Of a stretch of DNA of 64,000 nucleotides, positions 24,330-34,293 are shown piece after piece. The stretch lies in the NCBI RefSeq assembly GCF_003515705.1, contig NZ_QWEH01000016.1:1-64000 (forward strand), written 5' to 3'. The translations under genes and the position numbers were made by a program. Within the stretch, counting starts at the first letter, position 1; each line of letters opens with the position of its first letter. The notes below the pieces were generated by a model that saw only the letters and a list, made by a program, of their open reading frames with translations, did no database searches and had not been told where the DNA came from. The DNA is from Oceanobacillus profundus (GTDB lineage: Bacteria; Bacillota; Bacilli; Bacillales; Amphibacillaceae).

Positions 24330-27300
24330 ATGAGACATATACCAATTGTTCATAGCCAGCTTTCACCACCGCCAATACGTGACCGATTTGTACAGCGCAG
24401 TCATTTGAATAAAAAGCTCATGCAGATACCGAACTACCCGTTAACATTATTGTATGCTGGAGCTGGATATGGCAAAAGCACGGCATTATCTCTCTTTACC
24501 AAAAATAGAAATGCAGCTGTCTGTTGGTATTCCATTTCCAAAAATGATGATGATCTCTTTCCATTTCTAACAAAACTCATTAGCTCTATTCGGCAATGCC
24601 ATCCGCGGTTTGGCAACTCCATCGAAAAGGAATTAATGCGGCTGGATAATTATATGAATACGGAAGAAATTTATTCACTCGCAACGTTCTTTATCAATGA
24701 AGTAATTCAGCTTGATGAAGAAATTCTGATAATCTTAGATGATTTTCACCTTGTGATGAATTCGAGTGAAATTGAAAATATGCTCTTATATGTAGTCGAA
24801 TATATACCATCAAATTTGCATATGATTGTCTCGAGCCGGAAAAAACCACGTTGGAATATTCTGCCCAAATTAAGGGGACAAGGGGAATTACTAGAGCTAA
24901 CGCATTTTGACTTTGTTTTGTCGCCTGCTGAAATGTCCTATATTTTAGAGGAAATATACAAGACTGATGTTTTGGAGGAAGAGGTAGCGCAAATTTATCG
25001 CGCTACAGAAGGGTGGGCAATCGCATTCAATATGTTAGCCCAACAAATTGCTGAAAATACGTCCATAACTGCGATTTTACAAAATAAAAAGAAATCATTA
25101 AAGGACTTGTTTGCTTATTTGGCCTCGGAAGTATTGTCCAAACAGTCGTTAATTACACAGCAGTTTCTCATGCAGTCCAGTATATTTCATGTTTTATCAC
25201 CTGAGATTTGTGATCACGTCCTTGAAATTCAAGGATCAGAAGAAATTCTAGTTGGACTCGTAGAACAGAATTTGTTTATTGAAGAAGGGGAAGGAAATGT
25301 CTATCGTTATCATGCATTGTTTCAAGCTTTTTTAGAAAACTTATTTATGCGTAAATATGAAAACGAATTCAACCTTTTGCATAAACGGGCAGCTAGCTAC
25401 TATAAGCAAGTAGAGGACTTGGAATCTGCACTATATCACTATAAAAAGATAAATGAATCACAAGCAATTGCTGTCTTATTAAATGAGCATGGCCGTACAA
25501 TGCTCCAATCTGGTAGATTGCAAGCTTTATATGATTTACTAGTTGAACTTCCTGACAATTATAAAGGGCAGTATCCACTGCTTTATTTTTATCAAGGGGA
25601 AATTGAGCGGTACAGATCATTATATGATCAAGCAGAGCACAACTATAATGCGATAAGTGATGCAATCACAAAAGGTGATAAAGCAAAAGACTATATTATG
25701 AGTCTTGCTTTAGAGGGAAAGGCACGTATCTATTTGGACACGATTCAGCCGGACCGGGCAGAGCATTTTGTAAATCAGGCCATTCAATTGCGTGAAAAAG
25801 CCTCCGCATCAAAGGAAGAGATGGCACGGCTATATGTATTAATGGCTGAGAATTTATTGAATGCCGGTCAAGCAGTAAAGGCAGAGGTTTGGTATGATCG
25901 TGCAAAGCGTCTAAACCTGCCGTTGGAAGAGAGTGAAAGTAATTTACAAGCGAGAATATATTTGAGGACAGGAAGGCTTGCACAAGCGAAGGAGATTTTA
26001 ATTGCACGTAAACAGCAAAATGCAGGAAGTGAGAAAGAGCATTTGCCACAATCGCATCGAGAAACGGATTTAATTTTATCGATTATTGAAGCTTTTATGG
26101 GCAATGAAAAAGCAAGTAAACAATTAGCATCAGATAGCATTCAATTAGGGTTGGCGATTAAATCACCTTTTGTAGAAGCATGTGGCTGGATGCGATTAGG
26201 ACATGCAGTTCAATTAATCAATCAATATAATCACAAATTAGCAATTCAATGCTACCAAACTTCCCTTGATATAATGGAGAAGATTAATGTATCTCGGGGC
26301 AAGGCAGAGCCATATATGGGGCTTTCTATTCTTTATGGGAAGCAGCAAGCATACAGCCTCGCGATGGATAATGCAAAACGAGGATTGCTGGAAACAGAGA
26401 AGGTAAATGACCGCTGGCTAAGTGCATTAATTAAGCTAGGAATTGCGATTACAGAAGTGTATCGGATGAATTACGATCAAGCAGTAAAAGCGATTGAAAA
26501 AGTAAGAACAGATATGATTGCTTGTGGTGATCGATATGTTATGATGGTTACCTCCTTTTGGTCAGCGTACATCGCATTTGAAAAGGGAGAGGCGGATGGA
26601 TTTAAAGAAGAAATGATTGCGTTTCTTACAGCGGTTCAAGCTGAAGCATACGACTTTTTTCTGAAAAGAAGAACGACCTTTGGTCCGCTTGATATGCAAA
26701 ACATGGCACCGATGCTGCTCAAAGCAAAGCAATTAGATATCGAATCTACCATTGTTACACGCATGCTGTCTGATCTTGGACTTGATAAAACTGTTAAAAA
26801 TCATCCTGGCTATACGTTAGTAATTCAAACGTTAGGTCAATTCAAGCTATGGCTAGGTACAAAGCAAATTGAGTCAAACGATTGGCAACGTGGGAAGTCG
26901 AAGGAGTTATTTGAGCTTTTTATAACTAATCGAAATATAAAATTACAAAGAGAAGAGATTTTCCAAAGTCTCTGGCCAGACCAAGATGAAAAAACAGCAA
27001 CTAAAAACTTTAAAGTAACCCTTAATGCTCTCTTAAAAGTACTAGAGCCACATCGAAAAGCAAGAGAGGATTCCTTCTTTATTATACGAGAAGGCAGCTC
27101 CTACGGGATTAATCCTGATGCGGTCTATGAATTAGATACGATCACGTTTGAAGCGCTTATCTTAAAGGGATTAGAAGAAAGTAATCCAAAGCACGCAGCA
27201 GAGTTATTAGAAAAAGGGTTAATGGTATATCAAGGTGATTACTTAAAAGACCTTCGATTTATTAGCTGGTGTACCACTGAAAGAGAACGCTTGCGTCAGT

Positions 27301-27587
27301 TGTTTTTACGTGGTGCAGAAAGGCTAGCGCAGCATTCGGTTCGATTACTAGACTTCCATCGGTGTATAGAATGGTGTGAGAAAATCCTAAGCTTGGACTC
27401 CACGTGGGAGGAAGCATATCGCCTAATGATGTATTGCTATTATCAAAATAATAACCGTCCTCAAGCGATTCGATGGTATGAGAAATGCTGTAATGTGCTG
27501 CAAGTGGAATTAGGTATCGAGCCAATGCAACAAACAGAAGAAATATATGATTTGATTATGGAATCAGAGGAATTAGACAAATATTGA
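24330..27587 (+). CDS. Large MalT/SARP-type ATP-dependent regulator
   Basis: A 1085-residue regulator. The N-terminal MalT-like ATPase has a Walker A motif AGAGYGKST at about 43-51 and a Walker B ILIILDDFH about 85 residues later. A long central region (about 330-830) is built of TPR-like helices. The C-terminus carries an OmpR-type winged helix (GQFKLWLGTKQI ... LQREEIFQSLWPD) and a bacterial transcriptional activator domain ending GIEPMQQTEEIYDLI, as in SARP activators. ATG 24330 lies six bases after AAGGAGG; upstream in-frame starts overlap that site. It ends with its own terminator and probably activates the acyl-CoA/Liv cluster that follows. Confidence 0.85.
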   Translation: MRHIPIVHSQLSPPPIRDRFVQRSHLNKKLMQIPNYPLTLLYAGAGYGKSTALSLFTKNRNAAVCWYSISKNDDDLFPFLTKLISSIRQCHPRFGNSIEKELMRLDNYMNTEEIYSLATFFINEVIQLDEEILIILDDFHLVMNSSEIENMLLYVVEYIPSNLHMIVSSRKKPRWNILPKLRGQGELLELTHFDFVLSPAEMSYILEEIYKTDVLEEEVAQIYRATEGWAIAFNMLAQQIAENTSITAILQNKKKSLKDLFAYLASEVLSKQSLITQQFLMQSSIFHVLSPEICDHVLEIQGSEEILVGLVEQNLFIEEGEGNVYRYHALFQAFLENLFMRKYENEFNLLHKRAASYYKQVEDLESALYHYKKINESQAIAVLLNEHGRTMLQSGRLQALYDLLVELPDNYKGQYPLLYFYQGEIERYRSLYDQAEHNYNAISDAITKGDKAKDYIMSLALEGKARIYLDTIQPDRAEHFVNQAIQLREKASASKEEMARLYVLMAENLLNAGQAVKAEVWYDRAKRLNLPLEESESNLQARIYLRTGRLAQAKEILIARKQQNAGSEKEHLPQSHRETDLILSIIEAFMGNEKASKQLASDSIQLGLAIKSPFVEACGWMRLGHAVQLINQYNHKLAIQCYQTSLDIMEKINVSRGKAEPYMGLSILYGKQQAYSLAMDNAKRGLLETEKVNDRWLSALIKLGIAITEVYRMNYDQAVKAIEKVRTDMIACGDRYVMMVTSFWSAYIAFEKGEADGFKEEMIAFLTAVQAEAYDFFLKRRTTFGPLDMQNMAPMLLKAKQLDIESTIVTRMLSDLGLDKTVKNHPGYTLVIQTLGQFKLWLGTKQIESNDWQRGKSKELFELFITNRNIKLQREEIFQSLWPDQDEKTATKNFKVTLNALLKVLEPHRKAREDSFFIIREGSSYGINPDAVYELDTITFEALILKGLEESNPKHAAELLEKGLMVYQGDYLKDLRFISWCTTERERLRQLFLRGAERLAQHSVRLLDFHRCIEWCEKILSLDSTWEEAYRLMMYCYYQNNNRPQAIRWYEKCCNVLQVELGIEPMQQTEEIYDLIMESEELDKY

Positions 27588-27619
27588 GGAAGTTCTAAAG
27601 TATGTTATATCGAATGAAC

Positions 27620-27654
27620 ATCAAGCATCCGATTTCTTGGATGCTTGATTTTTT
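27620..27654 (+). terminator. Terminator of the SARP-type regulator
   Basis: ATCAAGCATCC / GGATGCTTGAT, an 11-bp perfect stem with an 8-base loop followed by six T residues. Confidence 0.95.
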
Positions 27655-27746
27655 AAATGAATTTAGTAACTTTTAATATTTAAAATAAAATACACTTGCT
27701 AATTTTTAGATAATTATTTATAATCAAAAACTGAGGGGTGATTCAT

Positions 27747-28346
27747 ATGTCAGAAATTAAAGCGACACAATTAACTAAAAAGGGAATAAAAACAAGGCAA
27801 AAAATATTAGCAACGGCAGAGCAAATCTTTGGTGAAAAAGGATACTTTGAAACATCGATTGCTGAGATCACTGTACGAACAGGGGTAGCACAAGGGACGT
27901 TCTACAATTATTTTCCAACGAAAAAGGCGATATTTGATGAGCTGATTTATCAATTAAGTTCGGATTTCCGTTATGCGATTAAAAAGAATATGGATGAGGC
28001 TGACACATTTGAAGAAAAACAACGTGCGGGGTATTTTGCCTTTTTTAAATGGGTAATGAACCATCGTAATTTATATAGCATTATACAGCAATCCGTATTA
28101 GTTGATAACGAGCTTTATCGATGGTATTACGAAAAAATAGCCGATGGATTTATCAGAGCCATTGAGACAGCGGTTGATAGTGGAGATTGTAAACCGTTAA
28201 ATCCAGAAACCGTGGCATATTGTTTAATGGGGATTGGACAATTTATTGGAATGCGCTGGGTGCTTTGGGAGGATAAGCTCGTACCAGAGGATGTATTTGA
28301 TGAAGCAATGGAAATAATCTTTCATGGAATACGTGGCAGGGGGTAG
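27747..28346 (+). CDS. TetR-family transcriptional regulator
   Basis: A 199-residue regulator with a typical N-terminal helix-turn-helix (residues about 12-58: TRQKILATAEQIF ... IAEITVRTGVAQGTFYNYFPTKKAIF) and a C-terminal ligand domain. Such proteins beside acyl-CoA genes often sense acyl-CoA thioesters (FadR/PsrA-like); here that is inference. ATG 27747 is preferred to an upstream GTG that overlaps the GAGGGG site. Its stop lies five bases before the CoA ligase ATG, so it leads the operon and probably represses it. Confidence 0.9.
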   Translation: MSEIKATQLTKKGIKTRQKILATAEQIFGEKGYFETSIAEITVRTGVAQGTFYNYFPTKKAIFDELIYQLSSDFRYAIKKNMDEADTFEEKQRAGYFAFFKWVMNHRNLYSIIQQSVLVDNELYRWYYEKIADGFIRAIETAVDSGDCKPLNPETVAYCLMGIGQFIGMRWVLWEDKLVPEDVFDEAMEIIFHGIRGRG

Positions 28347-28351
28347 ACGAA

Positions 28352-29845
28352 ATGGAGTCAATTGCTAATTGGATTCATAAGCGAGGATTAATCACGCCGA
28401 ATCGCACCGCATTAATAAGTGAACATAATCAATATACCTACAAATCCCTTTCTACTAAAGTCAAATCGATGGCTGGTTTATTGCAAAACAAGTATCAGCT
28501 GGAAAAAGGAGATCGGGTCGCAATTCTTTCGCACAACCGGGAAGAATATATTATTTCTTATTTCGCAATAGCGCAGCTTGGTCTAATTGCAGTTCCTTTA
28601 AATATCCGTTTACGAGCTACTGAAATAGCTTTTCAATTAACGGATAGTGGCACAAAAATGATTCTCTTTGAAACAGAGACAGAAGCATTACTTGAGGAAA
28701 TAAAAGACTTGTTCGTTTTTGAAAACGCTTACTCGTTTGATGAGAGAATAGCAGATACCGAAGAAACAGTAGTGACAGTGGAAGTAGACGCGAGTGTGGA
28801 TCCGTTTATTATTTGTTACACATCGGGAACAACTGGAAGGCCAAAGGGAGCTGTATTAACACAGGGAAACATGTTTTGGAATGCGGTAAATAATCAATAT
28901 GCAATAGATATTACTTCAACAGATATTGTTCATGTGCTGCTTCCATTGTTCCATATCGGAGGAATTGGTTTATTTGCTTTTCCAACATTACTTGCAGGTG
29001 GATCCATCGTTATTCCCGGTAAATTCAATGCAGAGCTGGCGATTCGTTCCATTGAAACCCATCGTGTAACGATCGTTATGGGAGTCCCTACAATTCATGA
29101 TGCAATTAGAAAGCATGCCTTATTTGATACAGCCGACTTTTCATCCGTGAGATGGTTTTATAGTGGAGGAGCCCCTTGTTCAGAAGAGATTATCCGCTCA
29201 TTTATTGATCGTGGTCTTCCGTTTGGCCAAGGAATGGGGATGACAGAAACTGCTCCAACCATCTTTATGTTGTCTAAGGAGGATTACAAGCGAAAGATAG
29301 GATCCATTGGAAGGCCAGTCATGTTTTGTGAGATTGCTCTCGTAGATGAAATGGGTCAACCAGTTGATACTGACGAAGTTGGCGAACTGATTATTAAAGG
29401 ACCAAATGTGATGAAAGAGTATTGGGGGTTGCCTGATAAAACAAAAGAAGCAATACGTGATGGGTGGTTCTATTCAGGTGATTTAATGCGTCAGGATGCG
29501 GAAGGCTTTATTTATGTGGCTGGAAGAAAAAAAGATATGATCATTTCTGGCGGGGAAAATATTTATCCATTGCAAGTGGAACAAACCATTTATGAGCTTC
29601 AAGCAATCCATGAATGTGCTGTAATTGGGATGGCTGATGATAAATGGGGAGAGGTACCGATTGCATTTATCTCATTAAACGATGGGAAAACCATAAGTAA
29701 GACAGAAATTATGGCACACTGCAGAGCGAACTTAGCAACTTATAAAGTACCGAAAGACATTCGGATTATCGAAGAATTACCGAAAAATGCGACTGGAAAA
29801 ATAGATAAGGGAAAACTTACTCCTTTATTCAATTTCCCAATTTAA
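28352..29845 (+). CDS. Acyl-CoA synthetase (AMP-forming), first copy
   Basis: A 497-residue member of the ANL adenylating family that would activate a carboxylic acid with ATP and CoA. Motifs in order: CYTSGTTGRPKGAVLTQ (phosphate loop), GQGMGMTETAP, YSGDLMRQDAEGFIYVAGRKKDMIISGGENIYP (hinge), and the C-terminal catalytic lysine in PKNATGKIDKGKL. The length and motifs fit medium-chain or aromatic acid ligases; substrate not readable. It lies five bases after the TetR gene and 32 bases before the MaoC gene. Confidence 0.9.
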   Translation: MESIANWIHKRGLITPNRTALISEHNQYTYKSLSTKVKSMAGLLQNKYQLEKGDRVAILSHNREEYIISYFAIAQLGLIAVPLNIRLRATEIAFQLTDSGTKMILFETETEALLEEIKDLFVFENAYSFDERIADTEETVVTVEVDASVDPFIICYTSGTTGRPKGAVLTQGNMFWNAVNNQYAIDITSTDIVHVLLPLFHIGGIGLFAFPTLLAGGSIVIPGKFNAELAIRSIETHRVTIVMGVPTIHDAIRKHALFDTADFSSVRWFYSGGAPCSEEIIRSFIDRGLPFGQGMGMTETAPTIFMLSKEDYKRKIGSIGRPVMFCEIALVDEMGQPVDTDEVGELIIKGPNVMKEYWGLPDKTKEAIRDGWFYSGDLMRQDAEGFIYVAGRKKDMIISGGENIYPLQVEQTIYELQAIHECAVIGMADDKWGEVPIAFISLNDGKTISKTEIMAHCRANLATYKVPKDIRIIEELPKNATGKIDKGKLTPLFNFPI

Positions 29846-29877
29846 ATTTATCAAACTAGCCTAAAGGGGGAATTACA

Positions 29878-30291
29878 TTGGATTTTGCAGTTGGTGATGC
29901 AGCAGCTTTTTCAAGGACAATAACAGAAACAGATTTTACTATTTTTGCAGGTTTAAGTGGAGACTATAATCCGATACATGTGGATAAGGAGTATGCAAGG
30001 GAGACATTTTTTGGAGAACGAATTAGTCATGGGCTACTAACTGCAAGCTTCCTATCGAGATTATTAGGAATGCATTTGCCAGGTCCTGGATCTGTGTATG
30101 TATCACAAACCTTAACCTTTAAAAAGCCTGTCTATATTGGCGATACGATTACAGCTAGAGCAGAGGTCATCAAGGTAGAAGATGAAAAAAGGCTGCTAAC
30201 GTTGGCCACGACCTGTTTAAATCAACATGGAGAAATCGTATTGGATGGCGAAGGGGTTATGAAACTACCAAAAAAGGAGCGTAATCGATGA
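29878..30291 (+). CDS. MaoC-like enoyl-CoA hydratase
   Basis: A hot-dog fold (R)-hydratase of 137 residues. The hydratase-2 signature is complete: FAGLSGDYNPIHVDKEYA with catalytic Asp and His, then GERISHGLLTASFLSRLL. It would add water to an enoyl-CoA. TTG start, with AAAGGGGG seven bases before. The stop overlaps the ATG of the next gene (ATGA), so translation is probably coupled to the KAS III-like enzyme. Confidence 0.9.
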   Translation: MDFAVGDAAAFSRTITETDFTIFAGLSGDYNPIHVDKEYARETFFGERISHGLLTASFLSRLLGMHLPGPGSVYVSQTLTFKKPVYIGDTITARAEVIKVEDEKRLLTLATTCLNQHGEIVLDGEGVMKLPKKERNR

Positions 30292-31295
30292 TTGGCATAC
30301 AAGCAACCAGTATTTATGAACCAGAATTGAAAGAAACTGCAGTAGATTTAGCAGTTAAAACTGGGATACCAGAGCAGGTTATTGTGGAGAAGTTTGGTCT
30401 TTATGAAAAACGAATTGCTCCGGATCATTTGCATGCATCCGATTTGGCAATTGCAGCAGGTAAGAAAATTTTAAGGCATATCGATCCGAAAGCAATTGAT
30501 GTTGTGATTTATTTTGGTAGCCCCTACAAGGACTATCCAATTTGGACAGCGTCCTCTAAAGCACAATATGAGCTTGGAACAACTAGTGCATATGCCTTTG
30601 AAATGATGAATGTAAGCTCTTGTTTTCCAATCGCAGTCAAAGTGGCGAAAGACATGATTCGTTCCGATGAAAGTGTTAACCATATTTTACTCGTTGGCGG
30701 ATCAAAAGAGTCCATGACAATCAATTACGAGAACCCTCGTTCACGGTTTATGTTTAATTTTGCGGATGGTGGGACCGCTGCATTAGTATCGAGAAATGCG
30801 ACAAAAAGTGAGATTCTTGCTTCATCGATTATCACGGATGGTTCGTTTAGCGGTGATGTACTTGTTCCAGGAGGAGGGTCTGTCCAGCCTGTTAGTACGG
30901 AAGTGGTAGAGAAGAAACTACACTTTCTTGATGTACCCGACCCACTAGGAATGAAAGAGAGGCTTGATCCGGTCTCCATACCGAACTTTACGCGTGTGAT
31001 CAAACAAGCGGTAGAAAGGAGTGGAGTAAGACTAGATGATTTGAAAATGCTCTTTCCATTGCATACAAAGAAATCCATGTTCCGTGAGATGCTTGAAGGA
31101 GTTGGCTTAAAGGAGGATCAAGCTGTTTACTTAACACATCACGGACATATGTCTGCACTTGATCCATGCTATGGGCTTCATCTGGCAGAACGAAACGGAT
31201 TATTGAAGAACGGGGATATCGCTGTTATTGTTTCCGCCGGAACTGGCTATACGTGGGCTGCTACTGCGATTCGTTGGTTTGGGATGGCTGTGTAA
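30288..31295 (+). CDS. KAS III-like thiolase-fold enzyme, paralogue A
   Basis: A 335-residue thiolase-fold protein of the FabH/HMG-CoA synthase-like group. Nucleophile Cys112 lies in NVSSCFPIAV. The first catalytic histidine is probably His259 (FPLHTKKS). Where KAS III enzymes have the GN of NxGNTSAAS, this protein has HHGHMSALD, so His287 replaces the active-site Asn. It shares NYENP.-RFMFN, VPDPLGMK-RL and the unusual GH with the second copy at 36180. It may act as a thiolase or acyl transferase on CoA esters in this cluster rather than in fatty acid initiation. Confidence 0.85.
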   Translation: MIGIQATSIYEPELKETAVDLAVKTGIPEQVIVEKFGLYEKRIAPDHLHASDLAIAAGKKILRHIDPKAIDVVIYFGSPYKDYPIWTASSKAQYELGTTSAYAFEMMNVSSCFPIAVKVAKDMIRSDESVNHILLVGGSKESMTINYENPRSRFMFNFADGGTAALVSRNATKSEILASSIITDGSFSGDVLVPGGGSVQPVSTEVVEKKLHFLDVPDPLGMKERLDPVSIPNFTRVIKQAVERSGVRLDDLKMLFPLHTKKSMFREMLEGVGLKEDQAVYLTHHGHMSALDPCYGLHLAERNGLLKNGDIAVIVSAGTGYTWAATAIRWFGMAV

Positions 31296-31394
31296 AAGAC
31301 GTAGGTTTACGCAATGCACTGTAACTTCCTTGTAACTTGAAAATTTTATGATGATTGTAGGTAAAACGATTCTATTCAAAGGGGGCAAAAAGTA

Positions 31395-32600
31395 ATGATA
31401 GCTAGGAGATTTGGAGTTGTTTTGATTGCAGTGTTGATCATTGGTGTACTAGCAGCTTGTGGAGATAGTGAAGGGGCATCTAGTGAAACAAAGGATACAG
31501 TCAAGGTTGGTGTACTTATTTCAGCAACTGGGGCATTAGAAACATACGGTGGCATGACAGAAAGAGGATTTAAATTAGGAATGGAATATGCTACAGACGG
31601 AACGATGGAAGTTGCAGGCAAGAAAATCGAATATATTTTTGAAGATACAGAGACAGACCCGACGATTGCACGGCAAAAGGCATTGAAGCTACTGGAAGAT
31701 GATGAGGTAGATTTTCTTGTTGGATCATCAAGCTCAGGCGATACGCTAGCTGTAACACCATTAGCAGAAGAATACGAAAAAATCATGATTGTTGAACCAG
31801 CTGCAGCTGATAGTATTACAGGCTCTGAGTACAATGATTACGTATTCCGTACGGCAAGAAATTCCTCACAGGATGCCATTGCAGCCGCTGCAGCAGTAGC
31901 GGGTGAAGGAGTTAAAATAGCAACGCTTGCACCAGATTACTCCTTTGGTCATGATGGGGCAAAAGCATTTATCGAAGCTGCAGAGGAATTAGGGGCAGAG
32001 CTTGTTCATGAGGAATATGCCGATCAAGCAGCAACCGATTTTACAGCGAATATCCAAAAAATAATTGAAAAGAAACCAGATTATCTTTTCGTTGTGTGGT
32101 CGGGAGCAAATACGCCATGGAATCAAATTGTAGATATGCGTGTGGAAGAGCAAGGAATTAAAGTAACGACAGGTGTTGCCGATAATGCAACATTGCCATC
32201 TATGAAGCCTTTAGTAGGGATGGAAGGTTTTACGCTTTATTATCATACATTACCGGATAATGAAGTGAATGACTGGTTAGTTGAAGAGCATAAAAAACAA
32301 TATGATGGTGAAGCACCAGATCTATTTACAGCTGGAGGTATGAGTTCAGCTCTCGCAATTGTGGAAGCGCTTAAGCAAACGGATGGTGATACAGACGGTG
32401 CAACATTAATTGAAGCGATGGAAGGAATGAGCTTTGAAACACCAAAAGGAACAATGACATTCCGTCCAGAAGACCATCAAGCATTGCAGGAAATGTATTC
32501 GGTAACATTAGAAGAAAGTGATGAATTTGATTATCCAGTTCCAGTATTAAAACGTGTTCTAACACCGGAAGAAACAGCACCACCAATTATGAATGAGTAG
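31395..32600 (+). CDS. Liv-type ABC transporter substrate-binding lipoprotein
   Basis: A type I periplasmic-binding-fold lipoprotein of 401 residues (LivK/receptor family ligand-binding). The signal peptide ends VLAAC, and the mature part starts TVKVGVLISATGALETYGG, characteristic of branched-chain amino acid or organic-acid binding proteins. The neighbouring CoA ligases and beta-oxidation-like enzymes suggest the ligand is an organic (perhaps aromatic) acid rather than an amino acid. AAAGGGGG precedes ATG. A 220-base spacer with hairpins separates it from its ATPase genes. Confidence 0.9.
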   Translation: MIARRFGVVLIAVLIIGVLAACGDSEGASSETKDTVKVGVLISATGALETYGGMTERGFKLGMEYATDGTMEVAGKKIEYIFEDTETDPTIARQKALKLLEDDEVDFLVGSSSSGDTLAVTPLAEEYEKIMIVEPAAADSITGSEYNDYVFRTARNSSQDAIAAAAAVAGEGVKIATLAPDYSFGHDGAKAFIEAAEELGAELVHEEYADQAATDFTANIQKIIEKKPDYLFVVWSGANTPWNQIVDMRVEEQGIKVTTGVADNATLPSMKPLVGMEGFTLYYHTLPDNEVNDWLVEEHKKQYDGEAPDLFTAGGMSSALAIVEALKQTDGDTDGATLIEAMEGMSFETPKGTMTFRPEDHQALQEMYSVTLEESDEFDYPVPVLKRVLTPEETAPPIMNE

Positions 32601-32654
32601 TTGTAAAACGCGTTACAGGCAAGATAAATTGCTAGAGTATTATACAGAAAATAG

Positions 32655-32691
32655 GACAAATCTTTCATATCCTTACCTAAAGGGATTTGTC
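32655..32691 (+). other. Stem-loop after the Liv-type binding-protein gene
   Basis: GACAAATC (32655-32662) pairs with GATTTGTC (32684-32691). It may stabilise the binding-protein message or attenuate the downstream transporter genes. Confidence 0.45.
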
Positions 32692-32753
32692 TAAGGATAA
32701 GAATGTATAAAATTAGGCGCAATCATGCTGATTTATCATAATTTACCACGTCT

Positions 32754-32787
32754 GGCTCCAGCGCCCTAAATGGGCGCTCCTTGAGCC
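32754..32787. repeat. GC-rich hairpin, short relative of the 61.9-kb repeat
   Basis: GGCTC-C-AGCGCCC pairs with GGGCGCT-CCTT-GAGCC around a TAAAT loop. The core GCTCCAGCGCCC ... GGGCGCT recurs at the ends of the longer GC-rich element at 61.9-62.0 kb, so this is probably a minimal copy of the same dispersed repeat. Confidence 0.6.
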
Positions 32788-32822
32788 TTTGTAATACATC
32801 ATGCTGTAGGGGAGGAAGGAAA

Positions 32823-33575
32823 TTGGCAGCAATTTTGGAAACAAAGGATTTATCGATAGCATTCGGTGGGCATGTAGCAGTAGATCGTGTTTCTGTACAA
32901 ATTACCGAGAAAAAGTTCACCTCGATTATCGGGCCTAATGGTGCAGGAAAAACCACCTTTTTTAACCTGCTTAGCGGACAGCTCTCACCCACAAATGGTT
33001 CCATCTATTTTAAAAATCATGACATAACAAAGCTTTCTACAACTGAACGTACACGTATGGGAATTGGAAGGTCGTTTCAGATTACGAATGTTTTTCCAAA
33101 ACTAACCGTCTTAGAAAATGTCCGTTTAGCGGTTCAATCACAAGCGAAGGTTCGATATCATATGCTTTCTCATTATTTACATTATAAGAAATTTGAAGAA
33201 CGGGCCTATGAGCTACTGGAAGTTGTCTTTTTGAAGGATAAGGCAAAATCGATTGCAGTTAATTTGGCACATGGAGAAAAACGAAAGCTTGAGATTGCTA
33301 TGTTACTAGCCTTAGATACAGAGATTATGCTGCTGGATGAGCCAACGGCAGGTATGTCCTTAGAGGAAGTCCCGGCAATCATCGATGTAATTAATAAAAT
33401 TAAACAACAAGGAGAACAGACAATCGTCCTCATCGAGCACAAAATGGATATGATTATGGGATTATCAGATGAAGTGCTCGTTCTATACCACGGAGAATTA
33501 ATTGCGCAAGGTTCACCACATGAAATTGTGGAGAATGAAACGGTTCAATCCGCCTATTTAGGAGGTGGTGTCTAA
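32823..33575 (+). CDS. Liv-type ABC transporter ATPase, LivG-like
   Basis: ATP-binding subunit of 250 residues. Walker A is GPNGAGKTT, the Q-loop region contains RSFQITNVFPKLTVLENV, the signature LAHGEKRKLEIA replaces the usual LSGGQ (common in LivG), and Walker B is IMLLDEPTAGMS. The C-terminus resembles LivG proteins (HGELIAQGSPHEIVENETVQSAYLG). TTG 32823 follows GGGAGGAAGG; a longer frame from 32781 reads through the GC-rich hairpin and lacks a site. The stop overlaps the ATG of the LivF-like gene. Confidence 0.9.
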   Translation: MAAILETKDLSIAFGGHVAVDRVSVQITEKKFTSIIGPNGAGKTTFFNLLSGQLSPTNGSIYFKNHDITKLSTTERTRMGIGRSFQITNVFPKLTVLENVRLAVQSQAKVRYHMLSHYLHYKKFEERAYELLEVVFLKDKAKSIAVNLAHGEKRKLEIAMLLALDTEIMLLDEPTAGMSLEEVPAIIDVINKIKQQGEQTIVLIEHKMDMIMGLSDEVLVLYHGELIAQGSPHEIVENETVQSAYLGGGV

Positions 33576-34282
33576 TGGAGAGCTTACTCGAACTAAAACA
33601 AGTCGAAGCATTTATTCAGCATTATCATATTTTACATGATATCTCTTTTGAAGTTCCAAAGAGTGAGGTTACTGTTCTATTAGGAAGAAATGGTGCTGGG
33701 AAAACAACCACATTGCGTACGATTATGGGATTAAATCAAGTATCTAAAGGGACGGTGCGATTTAAAGGAGAGGAAATTTCAAATCGATCCACACATCAAA
33801 TTGCAAAAAGAGGTATTGGTTACGTACCGGAGGATCAAGGGATTTTTAATGGCCTGACCGTAGGAGAGAATATGCGCGTAGCGATGAAAAAAGAAGACGA
33901 AGAAACAACAAAACGGATGGAATGGGTGCTTGAACTGTTTCCGGATTTGAAGAAGTTTTGGAAGAAAGAAGGCGGCCAATTAAGTGGCGGGCAAAAACAA
34001 ATGCTTGCTATCTCCAGGGCATATGTCAATAGAAATGATCTATTACTGATTGATGAGCCGAGTAAGGGACTCGCACCAATCATCGTTGATAAGGTGACTG
34101 AGTCGATTCAGCAAATGAAGGAGCAAACGACAATTGTTTTAGTGGAACAAAACTTTATGATGGCAAGTAATATCGGCGATCATTTTTATATTATTGATGA
34201 TGGCGCTACGGTCCACCACGGGAAAATGGAAGAATTGAAGGAAGACAAGATAACAATGAAAAAATACCTTGGTATTGCATAG
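33575..34282 (+). CDS. Liv-type ABC transporter ATPase, LivF-like
   Basis: Second ATP-binding subunit, 235 residues. Walker A GRNGAGKTT, GIGYVPEDQGIFNGLTVGENM, the perfect signature LSGGQKQMLAISRA and Walker B LLLIDEPSKGLAP identify a LivF homologue. It pairs with the LivG-like protein to energise the importer. ATG overlaps the preceding stop (TAATG). Eleven bases separate it from the LivH-like permease gene. Confidence 0.92.
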   Translation: MESLLELKQVEAFIQHYHILHDISFEVPKSEVTVLLGRNGAGKTTTLRTIMGLNQVSKGTVRFKGEEISNRSTHQIAKRGIGYVPEDQGIFNGLTVGENMRVAMKKEDEETTKRMEWVLELFPDLKKFWKKEGGQLSGGQKQMLAISRAYVNRNDLLLIDEPSKGLAPIIVDKVTESIQQMKEQTTIVLVEQNFMMASNIGDHFYIIDDGATVHHGKMEELKEDKITMKKYLGIA

Positions 34283-34293
34283 GAGGGATTGGA

